NCBI GenBank assembly: GCA_003640385.1
Contig: RCAB01000401.1
Location: 1-59,845, forward strand
Reading direction: 5' to 3'
Length of the DNA: 59,845 bases
Origin: Setaria digitata
Taxonomy: Eukaryota > Nematoda > Chromadorea > Rhabditida > Setariidae
Part shown: positions 1-13,400 of the stretch, in pieces
Numbering within the stretch: the stretch's first letter is position 1
How the letters are laid out: every line of letters begins with the position of its first letter
Notes under the pieces: model-generated
Seen by the model: the letters and a program-made list of their open reading frames with translations, nothing else
Databases searched by the model: none
Told to the model about the DNA's origin: nothing
Made by a program: the position numbers and the translations under genes

Positions 1-310
1 ATTACTATTTTATCCCCTTTAACATGGCTGTGAAATATACCTGAGTCACTTCACCAGTGACACCTGGTTATTTAATTGTTCTTGCCACTCAAATTGTCAG
101 TTTCTTTAGTATAAACAGTTATAGAGATCTCGTTCAGCAAGGTACTCCTTGGATATTCATGGTTGACACTGGTTATTGTCACAATGACCCAATCATGATG
201 TCACATCGCTAGGTGTGGTACGGGTGATTGGTTTCGGAAGTGATGGAGGTGATAGGTGAAGTCCGAAGGTTTGCAGGTGAGATGGCGAGTAAGGATTAAA
301 AGAGGCGTGG

Positions 311-318
311 TATTTCAG
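311..318 (+). promoter_or_regulatory. Probable spliced-leader acceptor for jmjc-1
   Basis: A pyrimidine-rich tract ending TTTCAG lies 2 nt before the ATG at 321. No donor is visible upstream in the window, so spliced-leader addition is the simplest reading. This is inferred from position and consensus only. Confidence 0.5.
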
Positions 319-320
319 GT

Positions 321-3300
321 ATGAAAAAGAAAAGGCGTTCATTTCCGAAACAGCAAAGCTGTACCGCAGTGTTAAAGTCATCAGGTATAGGCAAATCTGG
401 ATCCGAGCATGATCATTTTATGGATGCCATGGATGAACCGTCTGCTTGTGAGATGTCTTCTATTTGATGGTTCTAACATCAGCAAGTCTTTCCTCTTAAC
501 CCACTGCTATCCTACCATTATTTTGTATAAAATTTTGGATATGGGATATACAGTAAGAGTAAGAGTCGTTATAGTTCTTCCAGATATATACCTGTCTCTC
601 TTAAAATATAGCTGTCTTCCAAATATGTGTAGAAAAAACAGTTGCAGGAAAGATCTGCGCCACCAAAATTTCAAAATAAAAGAGATATATGACTTTCAGT
701 CTTCCATATACTAGTCACTTCTACTAAGGCTTTTGTAGTCATTGGTTTCGTTGTTCCTCATACATTATGTCCCTGCATTTTCCATTAATATGTTTAAATT
801 TTCAGATGAAGTTTTGTTGGCCAAGAAAAGGGAAAAGGTTGATATGAAGTCAGATTTGAAGCAGGAAAAGGTTATGTCCAGTTCAGCGATTAAGGTAAAG
901 GTCAGTTGCTTGATTAATTGAAACGAAAGCAATTTTTAAGGTTGTTTCTTTGTGAAGGATTTGTCTTCAATTTTTATGTTTTCATCATAACGATCATTCT
1001 TGAGGTGCATAGTTTAACTCGTGTTTTTTGGAAAAATATTTCCTTGCGAACGGAGAGTGCATAAATTTTCCAGAAAATAATGTCGGTTGCATTTTTGTTT
1101 TTTTTTTATCTTTCTATTGATTGAAGTGTTAGGATTACGAAGGAATATTATTCCTTCTATAAATGCTTCAAATTAAACTTGAAGATGTCATCTTTATTTT
1201 TCATGCCAGTAATTACTTGAGTGCTATTCCCACACATGAAGACTGCATTTTAATTCCCTTTTGTTATTTGAGGCCCTCATAATAAAAGAAGTTTGCGATC
1301 TTAACTTTTCATCATCATTAATTATTTTAATTTGATTTCCCTCTTCGCTGTTGTCTTCTAGAAGGTACTGACAAGCAAATGCGTTACGTACAGTTTTCAG
1401 TAATTAACTAATGAACGAGTTTAGGATTGTGTAGCAAGGAGAAATTTCACGATGAAAGGCAGAGGCGTATTGGCATCCAATTGTACCGCTAGAAATAACA
1501 GTGAATTCGGTATGGAAAGAGGTGAATTGGACGACAGTGGAAAGGAAGGTGGATTAACAAGAGAGGAGATTCGAAAAAAAGTTAAGCGAAAGCATAAAAC
1601 AGGTATTCTTTTATAGATTTTAAGAGATTACGTCGGAACTCCTTGACCACTCTGCAACGATTGAAATAGCTAGACATATTAAATTTGCTTCTGATTAAAT
1701 TAGTGGGAACTGTTCAGGCTCATTAATTCAAATATCCTAAAGTTCTGATGTGGTTTGAACATCCAGGCGGACAAACTGATGGAAATGGAAGAGAACTACA
1801 TGGTCCACTTGAAGTGCAAAGGGAAGTACATTCAAGCAAGAGTGTCTTCAGTTCATTGTTTAAGAAATGTAATAGTTTGGAGGAAATGGAGAACTTGCAA
1901 GGGCAAAACATGTGTGGGAAATCATTACAAAAATCTAAAATGAAAAAAAGGAAGATTCAAGAGATTCAAAAAAGAGTAATTGGGAAAGAGGTATGTCCTT
2001 CCATTTTGTCTTTTAAGAAAGCAATTTATATTTAATTTTGTTTAAAAAAATTGGCGAGATGCATACTCCATGTTTAATTACTTGGTAGAGTTCGCTAGAA
2101 TCATTTGGAAGAATTAGTTGGTTCAAAAAAGATTAATTTTACCTTATATGATGTGAGGGAGGGCATCATTCACATGTAGTGATCGAATGATTAGTTTTAT
2201 GTCTATGTTTTAAGTACCTTCGTTCGAATGATTGGGGAGAGAGTTGAAGAGAGAGAGAGAAAAGGGATGAAAAAACAGTAGAACTTATTTTAGATTGAAA
2301 ATGTAGAATTCTTATATTTTGTGTTGATACAACGAATGAAATAACTCTACAGATTGTCGGTAATTTGAATGAAGGGAATGATATACAAGAAAGTGGAGCC
2401 GTCATCTTTTCTAATTCAAAAGATGAAAAGTTCTTTGAAACTAAGAGTGGCAAAGAAGATGGATATATGAGGATTGCGAAAAAAGGCGAAAAAGAAGTTA
2501 AGATTTGGGACAATGTCAACGTTTGGTCTGTATTTGCTGATGTTGGTGAGATTATGCGTAATTCATTTGTACGTTTCGAAATAAATTCATGTGAAGTGAT
2601 TTATAGCTTACCCAAATTCAAAATTTTTTAAGACGGATAATGTTGTTTTCAGAGGATACAACAATTCCAAAAAAGAACGGAAATGATTCGATGTGTGAGA
2701 ATTTTGTAAAATGCTACAGAATTGGTGAAGATGGGAATTTTCAGAGCGTACCAATCGACTTTGAGCAAAAGCCTTTCTCAGCTAGTTGTGATTCGCTACA
2801 AAATGGGTTGGCTGCTATCCAGTGGCTCATGGATCCGTACGATGTAAAGGAATTTTTCAGGTTTGTTGTTTCGTCCTTTTGAAAAAACTGCTTATTCAAA
2901 TTTATTTAGGTTTGCCCTTTACAAAATATTTCAGGACGGTCTTCCAGAAGAAGGTATTTTATGTTTGTCGTAATAATCCGAGTTACTATGGGAATTTATT
3001 CAGCACAGCAAAATTTATCAATATTCTTCAAACGGTTTGCTTACTAGATTTTAAGATTGTAAAACATTGTCTCTTTAAGAAATTGGTGTAAATTTCACAA
3101 AAAATTGGTTTAGGAATTTATTGAATACGGCACCAATTTGAATGTTGCGGTATACAAGAATCAGCGGAGGTCGACCTTAAATGGCACAGGAAAAGTGTAT
3201 CTTCAAGAAATCCAAAAAAGCATTCAGGTGAAGGATTTTCATGCAAATACTTGAACAAGATTTTCTCATACTGATGGTTTTAATTTCCTTTCAGTAAAAA

Positions 3301-5907
3301 AATACTTTAAGAAGATGAATCTGGAATTTGATTTTGTCAAAGTAAGCATTATTAGTATCGTGTTTTTTTTTTTTCCAGGCTGGTTGTTCAGTACAGTTTA
3401 CTAATCCTCAAAGTTTCTCTGACAACGTCTGGTACTACTGTGATTTACTGCAAGAAGTATTTGGTTGTTTTGTAGGATCGAATACGTATGTTCTTCTTAC
3501 GATTGTTACATTTGAACTTCCTTTCACAAGACTTGACTTTTTTTTTAAAACAAATATGTTTTGATGGGAAGATTGTTTTTATATTTGGTGATGAAGTGGA
3601 ATTAAAATTTTCAGATGGTATACTGGAATATGTTTAACTGAATTTCTTTTTTAACTGAAAAGACAATCTTGGATATTTTATCAAGCAGCTTGTTATGCAT
3701 TTATTTTCTGAACAAAAAACTGTGTTCAGATTTTATTTTATAAATCACTGCTTTACCCTTACAGTTATATCACTCCTGCAAATACAGCCGGTTTTGCTCC
3801 TCATTGGGACGACATCGATGCTTTCTTGCTTCAGTTAGAAGGGCGAAAACACTGGAAAATTTATGCACCAATCGACGATGATGAAATGCTTCCTCGAATA
3901 CCGAGCGGTTCGTATCGACTTTTTTGTATTACGTGACAACCTGTGGAATAACATCCTCCGTTGTTTAGATAATTTTATGGACGATGACATAGCTGATCGT
4001 GCACCTGTTTTTGACGATTGGTTAGAACAGGGCGACTTATTGTATATCCCACGAGGTTTTATCCATCAGGTGAGGCATATTACATCAGTTCCATGTTTAC
4101 TGTTAGAAAATTTCTTCTGTATCATTCGAGATCGTTTTATTGAGCAGTTTGATTCACTTTTTTCTTTTTTTTTTTAATCCGGCAGGATTTTCCTTCTTTA
4201 TCTTAGCCAGACTACACTAGTCATTATGAACCATATTTAATAGAATCGCTTTTCCTCCTATCGTCTGCTTTGTTTGATTTCTTTAGTTTGACGTAGTGTA
4301 TTCTGTTTTTTTCTGTAGTGTTGTATAAGACTGCAGTTGGGATCCTTGTTTCATCTATCTGTTGGCATGAAATACTTGTATTATAGTTTTATTATATGAA
4401 GTTCTTTTCTTCAAAGAAATCGGTGAACATAATTTACAGGGATTTGCTGACAAGGATGTGCATTCGCTGCACCTCACTGTCAGTGTTTGCCGAAATGTAG
4501 CATATGCTGATCTTCTTGGCCATATCATTCCTCCTGCAGTGTTTAATTTTGCTGAACAGCATGTAAATATCCGCAAATCATTACCAGTTGGTTATTTGGA
4601 TATGGCAGGTGTACTACAACGTAAATACCCGTTAGTCAAAACCGGTGCTGTAAAGTATGTTTTTTCTTATGTATTTGGTAGAAATATGAATATATCACTA
4701 TGTAGGATAGGTAAACTGGGTGAGTGACGTTTTATAAGTGTAAAACACGCAAAAATATTGACTTCTTGAATTTCTGTGATTTTAGGGATCTTTTATGCTT
4801 CGTAAAAATTAATGAAAAATAGGGTTTAAGGTTTCATCGTATTCTTGATTCGATGTTCGTAAATTTCTGCAACTATGTCAAAGAATTGGATGAATCGGCT
4901 ATTGATATGATGGCGCGAGAATTTATGAAGACAGCACTTCCACCTGTGCTTACCCAAGGTTAGTTTAGAATTCCTGTGATTCTTCCATCCATTCATTATT
5001 TCTAAATTTAGAATTTTTTTCCATAACTTCGCATAACTCTTGAAATGGATTTTTTCATGTTAGTATTAACTACCATTTTCTTACTTGTCGCTTGTGTACA
5101 GAAGAAAATTTGTATTCAGCCTTTCGTAAGATAAACGAAATTAGTGACCTGAAAGAAGTCCATAGGCTTCAGTTTCTAGATTCTCCGAAAGTTTCAGTTT
5201 AAATAGTTTTCTTTTAAAGAAGAGAAAGACATGACGGCATCATCTATTGCTGGTTCATCTATTTATCTTGATAAGGAGCATATTTTCACGAAAGACACAC
5301 CAATTAAGCTTTTAAGAAGACATGGCCAAAGGTGATCTTATAACTATTTTGGAATATTGTTTTGTCACTGTAATATTATCAGTACTCATTTCAAATGAGC
5401 TTATCACTCATCAGCAACAAACTTTCAGTTCATGAAATGCGATGCGTCTGATATGATAGTGCCTCTGTATCATTATAAGTTCAATTCACTTATATACTGA
5501 AATCTGAAAAGTGACAGTGACAGTAAAACCACTTGTTTTTCGGGGATTCCGTTGTAAACTTTTATTTTCAGACTTATTTATGAGTCTGAAGAACGTTGCT
5601 TCATTGTGCATCGTATAGCGAATTCGAGAGTTTATGAAGGAAGACCAGAAGTTTTGTTTGATGTGGACATAAAAGTAAGGATTTACATTATTTTATAAAC
5701 TTGCATTCAGATCTTAGTTCTATTCAGATATAGGTAATTATATTTGATTTTCAGCTTACGGGAGGGTTTGCAAATTTAATCGATATATACCCTCACTGGT
5801 GCTTAGTATCGGATTTGAAATGTTCCACAATGGCTGACAACATCAGATTGGCAAGACTGCTGTATAGTAATGGACTACTTATGGCTCAATTTCCGAAAAA
5901 TATATAA
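321..5907 (+). CDS. jmjc-1: NO66-type JmjC ribosomal oxygenase / histone demethylase
   Basis: Spliced by hand into 17 phase-consistent exons: 321-447, 806-894, 1425-1602, 1767-1990, 2353-2545, 2653-2860, 2935-3034, 3114-3227, 3379-3485, 3765-3907, 3969-4069, 4440-4654, 4831-4958, 5102-5125, 5220-5331, 5572-5674, 5755-5907. The protein is about 772 aa. The first ~230 residues are Lys/Ser-rich and start MKKKRRS, fitting a nuclear or nucleolar protein. The JmjC domain follows: the Fe(II) ligands read as His460 and Asp462 (APHWDDIDAF) and His527 (YIPRGFIHQ). A C-terminal winged-helix-like region follows. Family members are 2-oxoglutarate dioxygenases that hydroxylate a histidine of ribosomal protein Rpl8, and histone H3 lysine demethylation has also been reported. 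The start at 321 was chosen because TTTCAG ends 2 nt upstream and the Lys-rich exon joins in phase; Met at 1452 is the alternative. Exons 1-2 are less certain than exons 5-17. Confidence 0.93.
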
Positions 5908-6251
5908 CGAAAATTACAAGTGCAAGCAGTTTAATTACTTTATCAGACAATATTTCGTTCTAAACTTTGTCTTTGTTCAGCGATTTGGTTGGAGAAAAAA
6001 TCCCAATTATTTTATGGGTGATATTTTGGTGATCACTTGACTAAGTTCTTTAACACGAGTCAGATTGTTATCGTTATTTCAACTTTAGTTGTTATTGTTA
6101 CTTTTTGAATCTGGTACATAAAATGTAGGTTTCATATTATGGTGCTCTAGTAATCGTGTGACTTCGCTTGATTTCAATTAAATTTTCATTATTCAGCAGA
6201 TAAAATTTTTTGATCCAGTTATATTTCAGCGATTGTTCTTATTATTTCTCC
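5908..6251. other. Convergent intergenic gap
   Basis: This 344-bp AT-rich interval separates the stop codons of two genes that converge tail-to-tail, so it should hold both 3' UTRs. I saw no clear AATAAA on the plus strand here. Nothing else was recognised. Confidence 0.6.
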
Positions 6252-7762
6252 CTATCTAGTATTCTTTTTAAAGATCACATGTGTCCCATCGCCAATATTC
6301 ATCAAATAATTATACACACGGGGATCCCTTGATGCTTTCTGGTTTGTTTCATCAACTGCCGCCGTATTACGATCTCTTCTTTTACCATGATTATATACCA
6401 CACTTCCACCCCATAAGGCCTGAAAGGAAGTCGCCTGATCAAAATGCCTACATTATAGAGATTTTCTGCTATGAAAAGCTAGAAATTATAACCAGAAAAG
6501 GTTTATGGGAAACTCACGTTATCAATTATGATAACTCCTCCAGGTCGAAGTAGCTCAACTGCTTGGTCGTAGTAACGTGGATAATTAATTTTATCGGCAT
6601 CGATAAATACGAAGTCCCATTTTCCAGTTTCTCCGGAACCCAGCATTGCATCTGAAAGCTGGTACGAGTCCTTTTAATCCGTTATATTCATAGCACTTGG
6701 AATGCATTTATTTTAATTTTACGCAGAATCTTTGGAACTCTATCCTAACACCCTTCGAGAGTTTGAACTTTAACCGTCTTGGGAAATAGGCTTGTATGTG
6801 AAAGTTCTACTGGCCTAGTTTTTGTACTGCTGGTCCCACGTGTCTTTTAATTTTTGGGTAAATATCTGATCTGGCACTAATAATCCTGCTGCTGATATCA
6901 TCATAGTATTTTGGATAGATATCGATTGTCAATACTTCACTACCATTGGGCATTGCCAAAGCCCAGGCAACAGCTGAGAAACCAGTATATGTACCTGAAA
7001 GGGTAAGAATTACATCTACCTAATAGATATGTTATGAGCCGTGAGTTTGATTCTGTTTGGTAAAACATATATGTCGTTATGAAATTCAGGGAACTCTGAA
7101 GAGTTTTTAATCTCGAGGAGTTACAATGAAAGTGATTTTAGATACTTCATTTTCTAAATTAAACACAAGAAGTATAAGTTCTAATTCCTAAACCTATATC
7201 TATAGCTCTTCTAGCTTGTATTAAATGTATGAGATTTTGGCCAAGTTGGAGCACTTCCGGAGCCCCAAGCATTCCTCCACTTGGCAATTCCATTGTTCTT
7301 TTGAAGATCGTTTTCTGGACTGGGTCCATTTTTACTGATATCTGAAACGTAGATTGTTGTAGACTTCCAGATTATTTGGCTAACTAAAAATTAGTTTTTT
7401 TTTTTTTTTTTTTAATGAAGATGCAAGATTCAAAAAGTAGGCCAGCTGAGTCTGGTACTCGAATCCATTGTTCGTGTGTGGGATTTGAATTTAAATAAAT
7501 GTTGCTGTTTCTGGGTTCGGTAATTATTTTTCCCTAAAGAATCTATTATAATGAGGTTGTGCAAGGTAAAACTTCCTATTCAAAATTGAAAAAAATTGAA
7601 TCATGATATACACACTATTATAATATGGTAGTGATACTGTAATTAATCACTTACATTGACACAATATTGATAAAGGCCATTGCCACTTAAAGGAACTATA
7701 CTCGCAAATGTTATCAGGAAAATATTAGACCATATCACTAACAAGTTGGTGAACCGCTTCAT
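6252..7762 (-). CDS. SAM-dependent O-methyltransferase (COMT domain-containing type)
   Basis: Five exons on the minus strand: 7762-7655, 7341-7194, 6994-6828, 6658-6518, 6419-6252, about 243 aa. The N-terminus ([19 protein letters not shown]) is hydrophobic and looks like a signal anchor. The methyltransferase core follows: GAPE in the helix before motif I, the SAM loop [12 protein letters not shown], then FIDADK and [12 protein letters not shown], which together define the caffeoyl-CoA/catechol O-methyltransferase fold. The end reads NIGDGTHV. The family transfers methyl from SAM to a hydroxyl, usually of a catechol or small phenol, using a divalent metal held by the acidic residues. The substrate cannot be told. 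The acceptor of exon 4 is ambiguous (6658 or 6670, both in phase). Met 7762 was chosen because an acceptor-like TATCAG lies 10 nt upstream; an in-frame Met further up gives a longer basic N-terminus. Confidence 0.88.
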
Positions 7763-8902
7763 TATTACGATGCTGATAGATATGACCAAAGGTCGATCAT
7801 TCCGGAAGAAAAGAGGTTCTTTCAAAGAAGAAATTGGAAGAAAAAATTTGATCAATACTTTTTTACATTTAATTTTGCACTTCTGCACTTCATTTAACGT
7901 TGCATTTAATTTGTACTCTGCACTGAATCAAAAATATTACCGAAACAGTACCTGTTGACCCGTTACAATCTGATTTTTCGGTACTTGTTACAAAATCTTG
8001 AAATTTTACGAACATTTTCCAAACATTTGGAATAAGTTTGCCAAGCTTTCACTTATGTTTGTATGTTCTTCTGTGTACTTAGATTTTCAAATTCCAAAAT
8101 GTTACTGATGTTTTTTGGACGAATCCACAATTATTAAAAAAGTTAAATTTTTGGGAAATATAACTAAATCATTGGATTTTGTCTTAATTCAAAATACATT
8201 TTGGAACTGCACAATTCCAACGATAATCAACTGTATTGAAATGTTCGTGCCAAATTATTCATAGTTCGGAGGAGTTTAAAATTGGAAATTTTCAGTAAAG
8301 AGTAGCCAAGCGCAAAATAAATTTCAATTTAGGAAAAACCAATTGCTGTTTAAACTCCACTTTCAAAAGGCAATGATTAATGAGGGTTGCATGCTTTTTT
8401 CGGTTTTAATCTATGTTTGTCACACGGTATACTGCATGGAAAGAAACAAATAGGTAAGAGTTCAACGCTGTAGAGAAAGGTATTCCATTAGTAAGCAACC
8501 TGAAAAGAATATGTGCATTCGACACTGAGAAATGAAAAAGACCAGTAAAACCTGATCTGATCACTTGGCGTATCTTACGTACTATTTAAATCGAAATTGA
8601 ATTGTTGTAAGTCACTTTTTTCATTATTAATCGAATCTTAGTCTAGAAATGAGTAATTAAGTACTAATATTAACACAACGAAATAGTGAAAGCAAGCCTT
8701 ATAAAAGAATATCGCTGAAAAAAGTACTCTTGAAGTGATCTGGTATCCAAAAAACATAGAAATACGTTTAAAAGTGGAACTAAGTATCAACAAAATGATT
8801 CGGAAGTTAATGGAGGACAATGCTGACTACTGTCAACTGACAAACCGCCTGCTTTGAAAAAGTTTACGTTACTAAGCTCGGAATGGTCATAACCTCGGAA
8901 TA

Positions 8903-9168
8903 GTTATGAATGCATAATTCATTAAAAATCCCGAAACTTCTGCGCCACACCACTTCTTTATTAAGGTCGAAAGTCTCAAATCTTCGATCGAGAAAACAGT
9001 TGCATGACCGGTGACTTCCTTCAAAATACTAAGTNGGTTATGAATGCATAATTCATTAAAAATCCCGAAACTTCTGTACCACACCACTTCTTTATTAAGG
9101 TCGAAAGTCTCAAATCTTCGATCGAGAAAACAGTTGCATGACCGGTGACTTCCTTCAAAATACTAAGT
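8903..9168. repeat. 132-bp direct duplication around single N (9035)
   Basis: Positions 8903-9034 are repeated at 9037-9168 with two visible mismatches (CG versus TA near 8943 and 9077). The first copy ends exactly at the N and the second starts just after it. This is the signature of two overlapping contig ends joined without merging. An ORF crossing the N has no coding meaning. Confidence 0.9.
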
Positions 9169-9796
9169 GTCATATGTTGATGATCAATGAATTAATCATA
9201 CGCATAAGTCTTTTTCAGCTGATACCAAGCTGTGCTCCATTATTTCGTTATCAGTCTGTTCCTTTCTTATACTCTAAAAGGTTTAATTACTGCTTCTCCA
9301 TTACCTTGCTTTAATTCTCTCAGTCTTAGTTCATTATATATTCATTATTCAGCAATACATATGAGTCATTGCAGAAGGGATAAATACTATCACAGTCTTT
9401 AATCCGTGATACAATAAGCTTACGGTAGGACAGCATGAGTTTTACGAAGTGTTCTGATTTGCAAGAAAATTGCTTACCGTAATGGAACACATATCGAATA
9501 ACAAAAAAAAAAATATCATAACGAACTCAAGTTTCGCGATTTGTGTGAGTTCTTCTTTCAATGATTAAGGCATGATGGATCAGAAGAGTAAGGGGACTGG
9601 GTACAACGAAGAAAATATCACAGTGTAAAATATTTCCAAAATTTTTTCTCGTAAGTTTCTAAGAAATCAATACAAAACCCTATTAACACCAGACCATTAA
9701 TCAATTAAATGAGAAGTTGCCAGGAGAATCTCTGTTGCAGGCATATTAGAACTTCGTGAAAATATTTTAAGCCGAATTGTTCGCCATCAATTTGCA

Positions 9797-10008
9797 CTTA
9801 ATGACGCTGACGCCACTAAGATATACTACAAAATCAGTCAAATCAATTTTTCAAATATGCTTAAATAATAGCCTAGAACTTTTTCATATTCACATATTAA
9901 ANTTTAATGACGCTGACGCCACTAAGATATACTACAAAATCAGTCAAATCAACTTTTCAAATATGCTTAAATAATAGCCTAGAACTTTTTCATATTCACA
10001 TATTAAAA
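9797..10008. repeat. 105-bp direct duplication around single N (9902)
   Basis: Positions 9797-9901 recur at 9904-10008 with one visible mismatch (T versus C in the CAAT/CTTTTC stretch). As at 9035, the copies abut the N, so an unmerged overlap is more likely than a real tandem duplication. Confidence 0.9.
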
Positions 10009-10462
10009 TTATTCAATTCATATTATTCTAAATACGTATTTTTTCATTCATATTTCTTTGTTTCACAAGAAAAGAAGAAACATCAACAAAGTCGAAAGAA
10101 TCAATCAATAAGTTATGAGTTAAAACCAGATTACACAGAATAAAAATAATACACAACAGTAAGTGTAAGAAACGAGTCAACTGACTTACATGACTCTTAC
10201 TTTCTAGAAAACTTCTGCTTTTAGTGTTGCTGTAAAAAAACCTGCCGTTGTTTTAGATCTATGCCACTGTGCAAATATGATGAGAAACGACGGTTACCTT
10301 GAGCGGCGCTGCCTAAGACTCAAGAACAAGACAGATAGATTCTCACCGGAAAAGAAATCAATATAGGAAAGATGAGTCTATCCACATACATCCTTAAAAG
10401 AAAAAAGACAAGTAGTTAAGCTCACCAAATCCGAACCAAAGTATATCCATAAGTCAGTTCCC

Positions 10463-13400
10463 TTAATTCACAACATCATTTTTGATTCGATGACCTTTCT
10501 CATCAAAATCCGAAAGAGGTGATGCGTAAGTTGAATTCCAATCTCGCATAAAGACTTTTTCATTTAAATTATGAACTATTTCTGAATTTAAACCTCTGAT
10601 ATGGGGCTGTATGACTATACTAGCCCCAGCTGTATTGATAAAGTAATCAGCAGACCAATTTGATGTACCTGAAATAATATCACGACTTTTGACGCTAATA
10701 ACAGAGTCAAGTCACGGCTATATAATAAAAATCTTTAAATCTCCAAAGATCTCCGGTATCACTGAGTTGAATTGATTAAAATTCCACTTGCTGATGATTT
10801 CAAGTATCATTATGATTAGGAAAAAGTATCTTTTAAGAAAATATATAAAGGTATTTAAAACAGAGAGAATAGTTTATGCCATTTGTCAATTAATCAAAGA
10901 AAAAAGTAGAAATGAAGAAAACAACAATAAAAAGGTGGAATTAAAAAAATACCAATCAAAGCACTATTGTCCGTAACCATATATTTCGCATGATTTACAC
11001 GAGCATACGGAATCGTTTCTTGATCACCGAGGGTTGGTACGATGAATATGCGAGCCTCAATTGAACCGGTTGTATCTGGTATACACGCTAATTTCCTTTC
11101 TTAAAGAAAATAAATCAGAACTTCACAATTTTCACTTAAATAGTACAGCTTCATTTACCTTTGTCTCCCAATCTTTATTTTGCTTTTTTTTTTACTTTCG
11201 CCGCAAACATCACTTAATATATTGTATTTCCGAGATTTGGACGGAATCAAATTTTTGGTACTGAGTCATTTTCAAGTAAGGTGAAGTTGCACTTCCAACA
11301 ATTCATCTTTCTGAGTTCTAAGAAATATTCATTTCGCTTTACTGCTATTCAGTCATAGCTCTTCCTCAGTAAAGTGGTGATGCTAAGTTGATTTCATAGA
11401 CACTGACTATTTTGGAAAAAAAATCAACAAACTAGTCAACAGTTACTGAAAATTTCACTTTTCTTGTCATATGTCCGTTTGCATGGTAAGGTTGAGGTGA
11501 TGATTGTCAATGATTTCAAAAAAGCAAATAATGCTGGTCGTGTGTTTTTCCACTTGCTTATCAGTAGTTTCACTTTAATACCACTGTATGCAGCTTTTCG
11601 TAAAGCATCGTCAATGACAGGCCAGTACCTGAAAAAAAGTTTGGAAAGGAGTATTTTTCAAATGAATAAAGAGAAAACTGAGATTCAAACTATTGTACCT
11701 ATTATTTGACAAATATAAGGTAGCTGGAAAGTAGTCCATCACAGATATATGTATAAATTTTCGAGCAGTACTGATAACTTGCAAAATTGCACTAAGATCA
11801 TCCACACGACCTCTAGGACAGAAAGCTGGTGGCGCAGACTGCAAAATGGATTATTTTTGACACATAAAAAGCGGAGAAAAAAATCAATTCTCAAACTAGT
11901 AAAAAAAGTATTCTGCTATAAATCAAAAAAAAAAAACCCTTACTGTTAAGAGAACTGAAATGCGGAGACAAGTATTATATAAATACAATTTGCAGATTAT
12001 TAGATGGATTTACTGGTCACCTTGTTATCATCTACTTTGCTATCTATCTTGAAATGGCTGGTAAAAATGAAAAGAGGATAATTACCGAAATATAAACAGC
12101 ACTTCGTTCACCGTTAAGTGCAGTTACTACGGGATTATCAGCATTGTAACGAGTTGCCAAAGCACTAGGCCATGAATATGGTAATTTCTTGCCTGGCGTA
12201 CCCATTTCCCAGTAAACATCCATCACCTTCATTAAATCTTTTGCCAAACACCCACAATTAAATATGGCTACACCCAGTTCTTTAACCTAAAAAAAAAAAA
12301 AAAAAAAAAAGAAAAAATAAGATTTACAACCGATGTTTTTTATAATTGCTTTAAAATTAAAAATACAGCTAAAATTTATAAGAGCAAAAGTGAAGAAAGC
12401 ATGAATCTAGCTGATTTTTTAAATCTGTTGTACTTCTTAGATTAATGGAATTAGTGAATGTATAGCATAATTGTATAGAAGACGATTTCGCGATAGCAGC
12501 TATTTAAATAACCTATCACTGAAATACTGATGGTTCGAAAAATTCAATCGCCATTCACCAACATCTAACTACACCCTATTTAGAAAATGATTAAAAAATT
12601 ATTAATCATTACTGTACCTGCGTTAAAGAGCGCCAGTCAAGATTGGCTGACCCCAAATAGAAATGTTTCATATCGACTACCCAAAATTTAGTATGTAATA
12701 CACCTGCAAAGTGATTGATTGAATGCTGTGAAAATTATCTCATTTCAGTCTGTTTTGGTCACCTAACGTAAGAGCATTCAATTTAATATTTTATACATCT
12801 AGACAGTAATAATTCATTGTGAACACAATCATAAAAAATGTATACTGGTGTAAACCATACTTAATGACTGCTCGTGTAATTAGCAAGTTCAATTTTCACG
12901 TAAAAAAAAAGTCAGATAAAATGAACTACAATGAACTTCAAACTTATAGTATACGAACTTACCACTAGGAAACCAATTTGAAAAGTTTAAACTGCGGACT
13001 TCAGCTAGACCCTCACTTTCCAGTGTTTTGGTTTCCTGGTTGCTCTGTGCATTTTGAACAATCCTCAATTTGATGCCTTTTTTAGCTGCTCCAATCAATG
13101 CGTTGTATATATCAGTCCCCTCAAAATGAAAAATAAAAGAAACATGTTAAGATGTTGAAATGATAAAATCCATTTAAAAATGATTTATTAGTACACTATA
13201 TCTTTTAATAGGTATTTAACGCCTTTAGGAATAAAGAAGATATATAAGCATAGGAAGAAACATCTTGGGTTGATGGACCCCTATATGGGCCGGCATTTTC
13301 TGGCAGCAAACTCCAATAAAACGATGCGATATCAATTGACTTTTCAGCAGAGTCAATTAATCGCTTCCAAATTTCACTTGTTGATGGAAAAATTAACTCT

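Larger units (their letters stand above)
7763..10462. other. Intergenic region with two assembly joints
   Basis: About 2.7 kb lies between the 5' end of the O-methyltransferase gene and the 3' end of the phospholipase D gene, both on the minus strand. It is AT-rich. Its only distinctive content is two single-N positions with duplicated flanks, listed separately. I saw no exon with family signatures. Confidence 0.6.

Noticed and set aside
1755..1943. Alternative-frame ORF in the second NO66 N-terminal region
   Set aside because: The frame used for exon 1767-1990 matches the phase of both neighbours; this one does not.
8887..9087. Open frame crossing the N at 9035
   Set aside because: Its repeated peptide comes from the duplicated flanks of the assembly joint, so it is an artefact.
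9777..10143. Open frames crossing or following the N at 9902
   Set aside because: They read the duplicated 105-bp flank and show no family signal.
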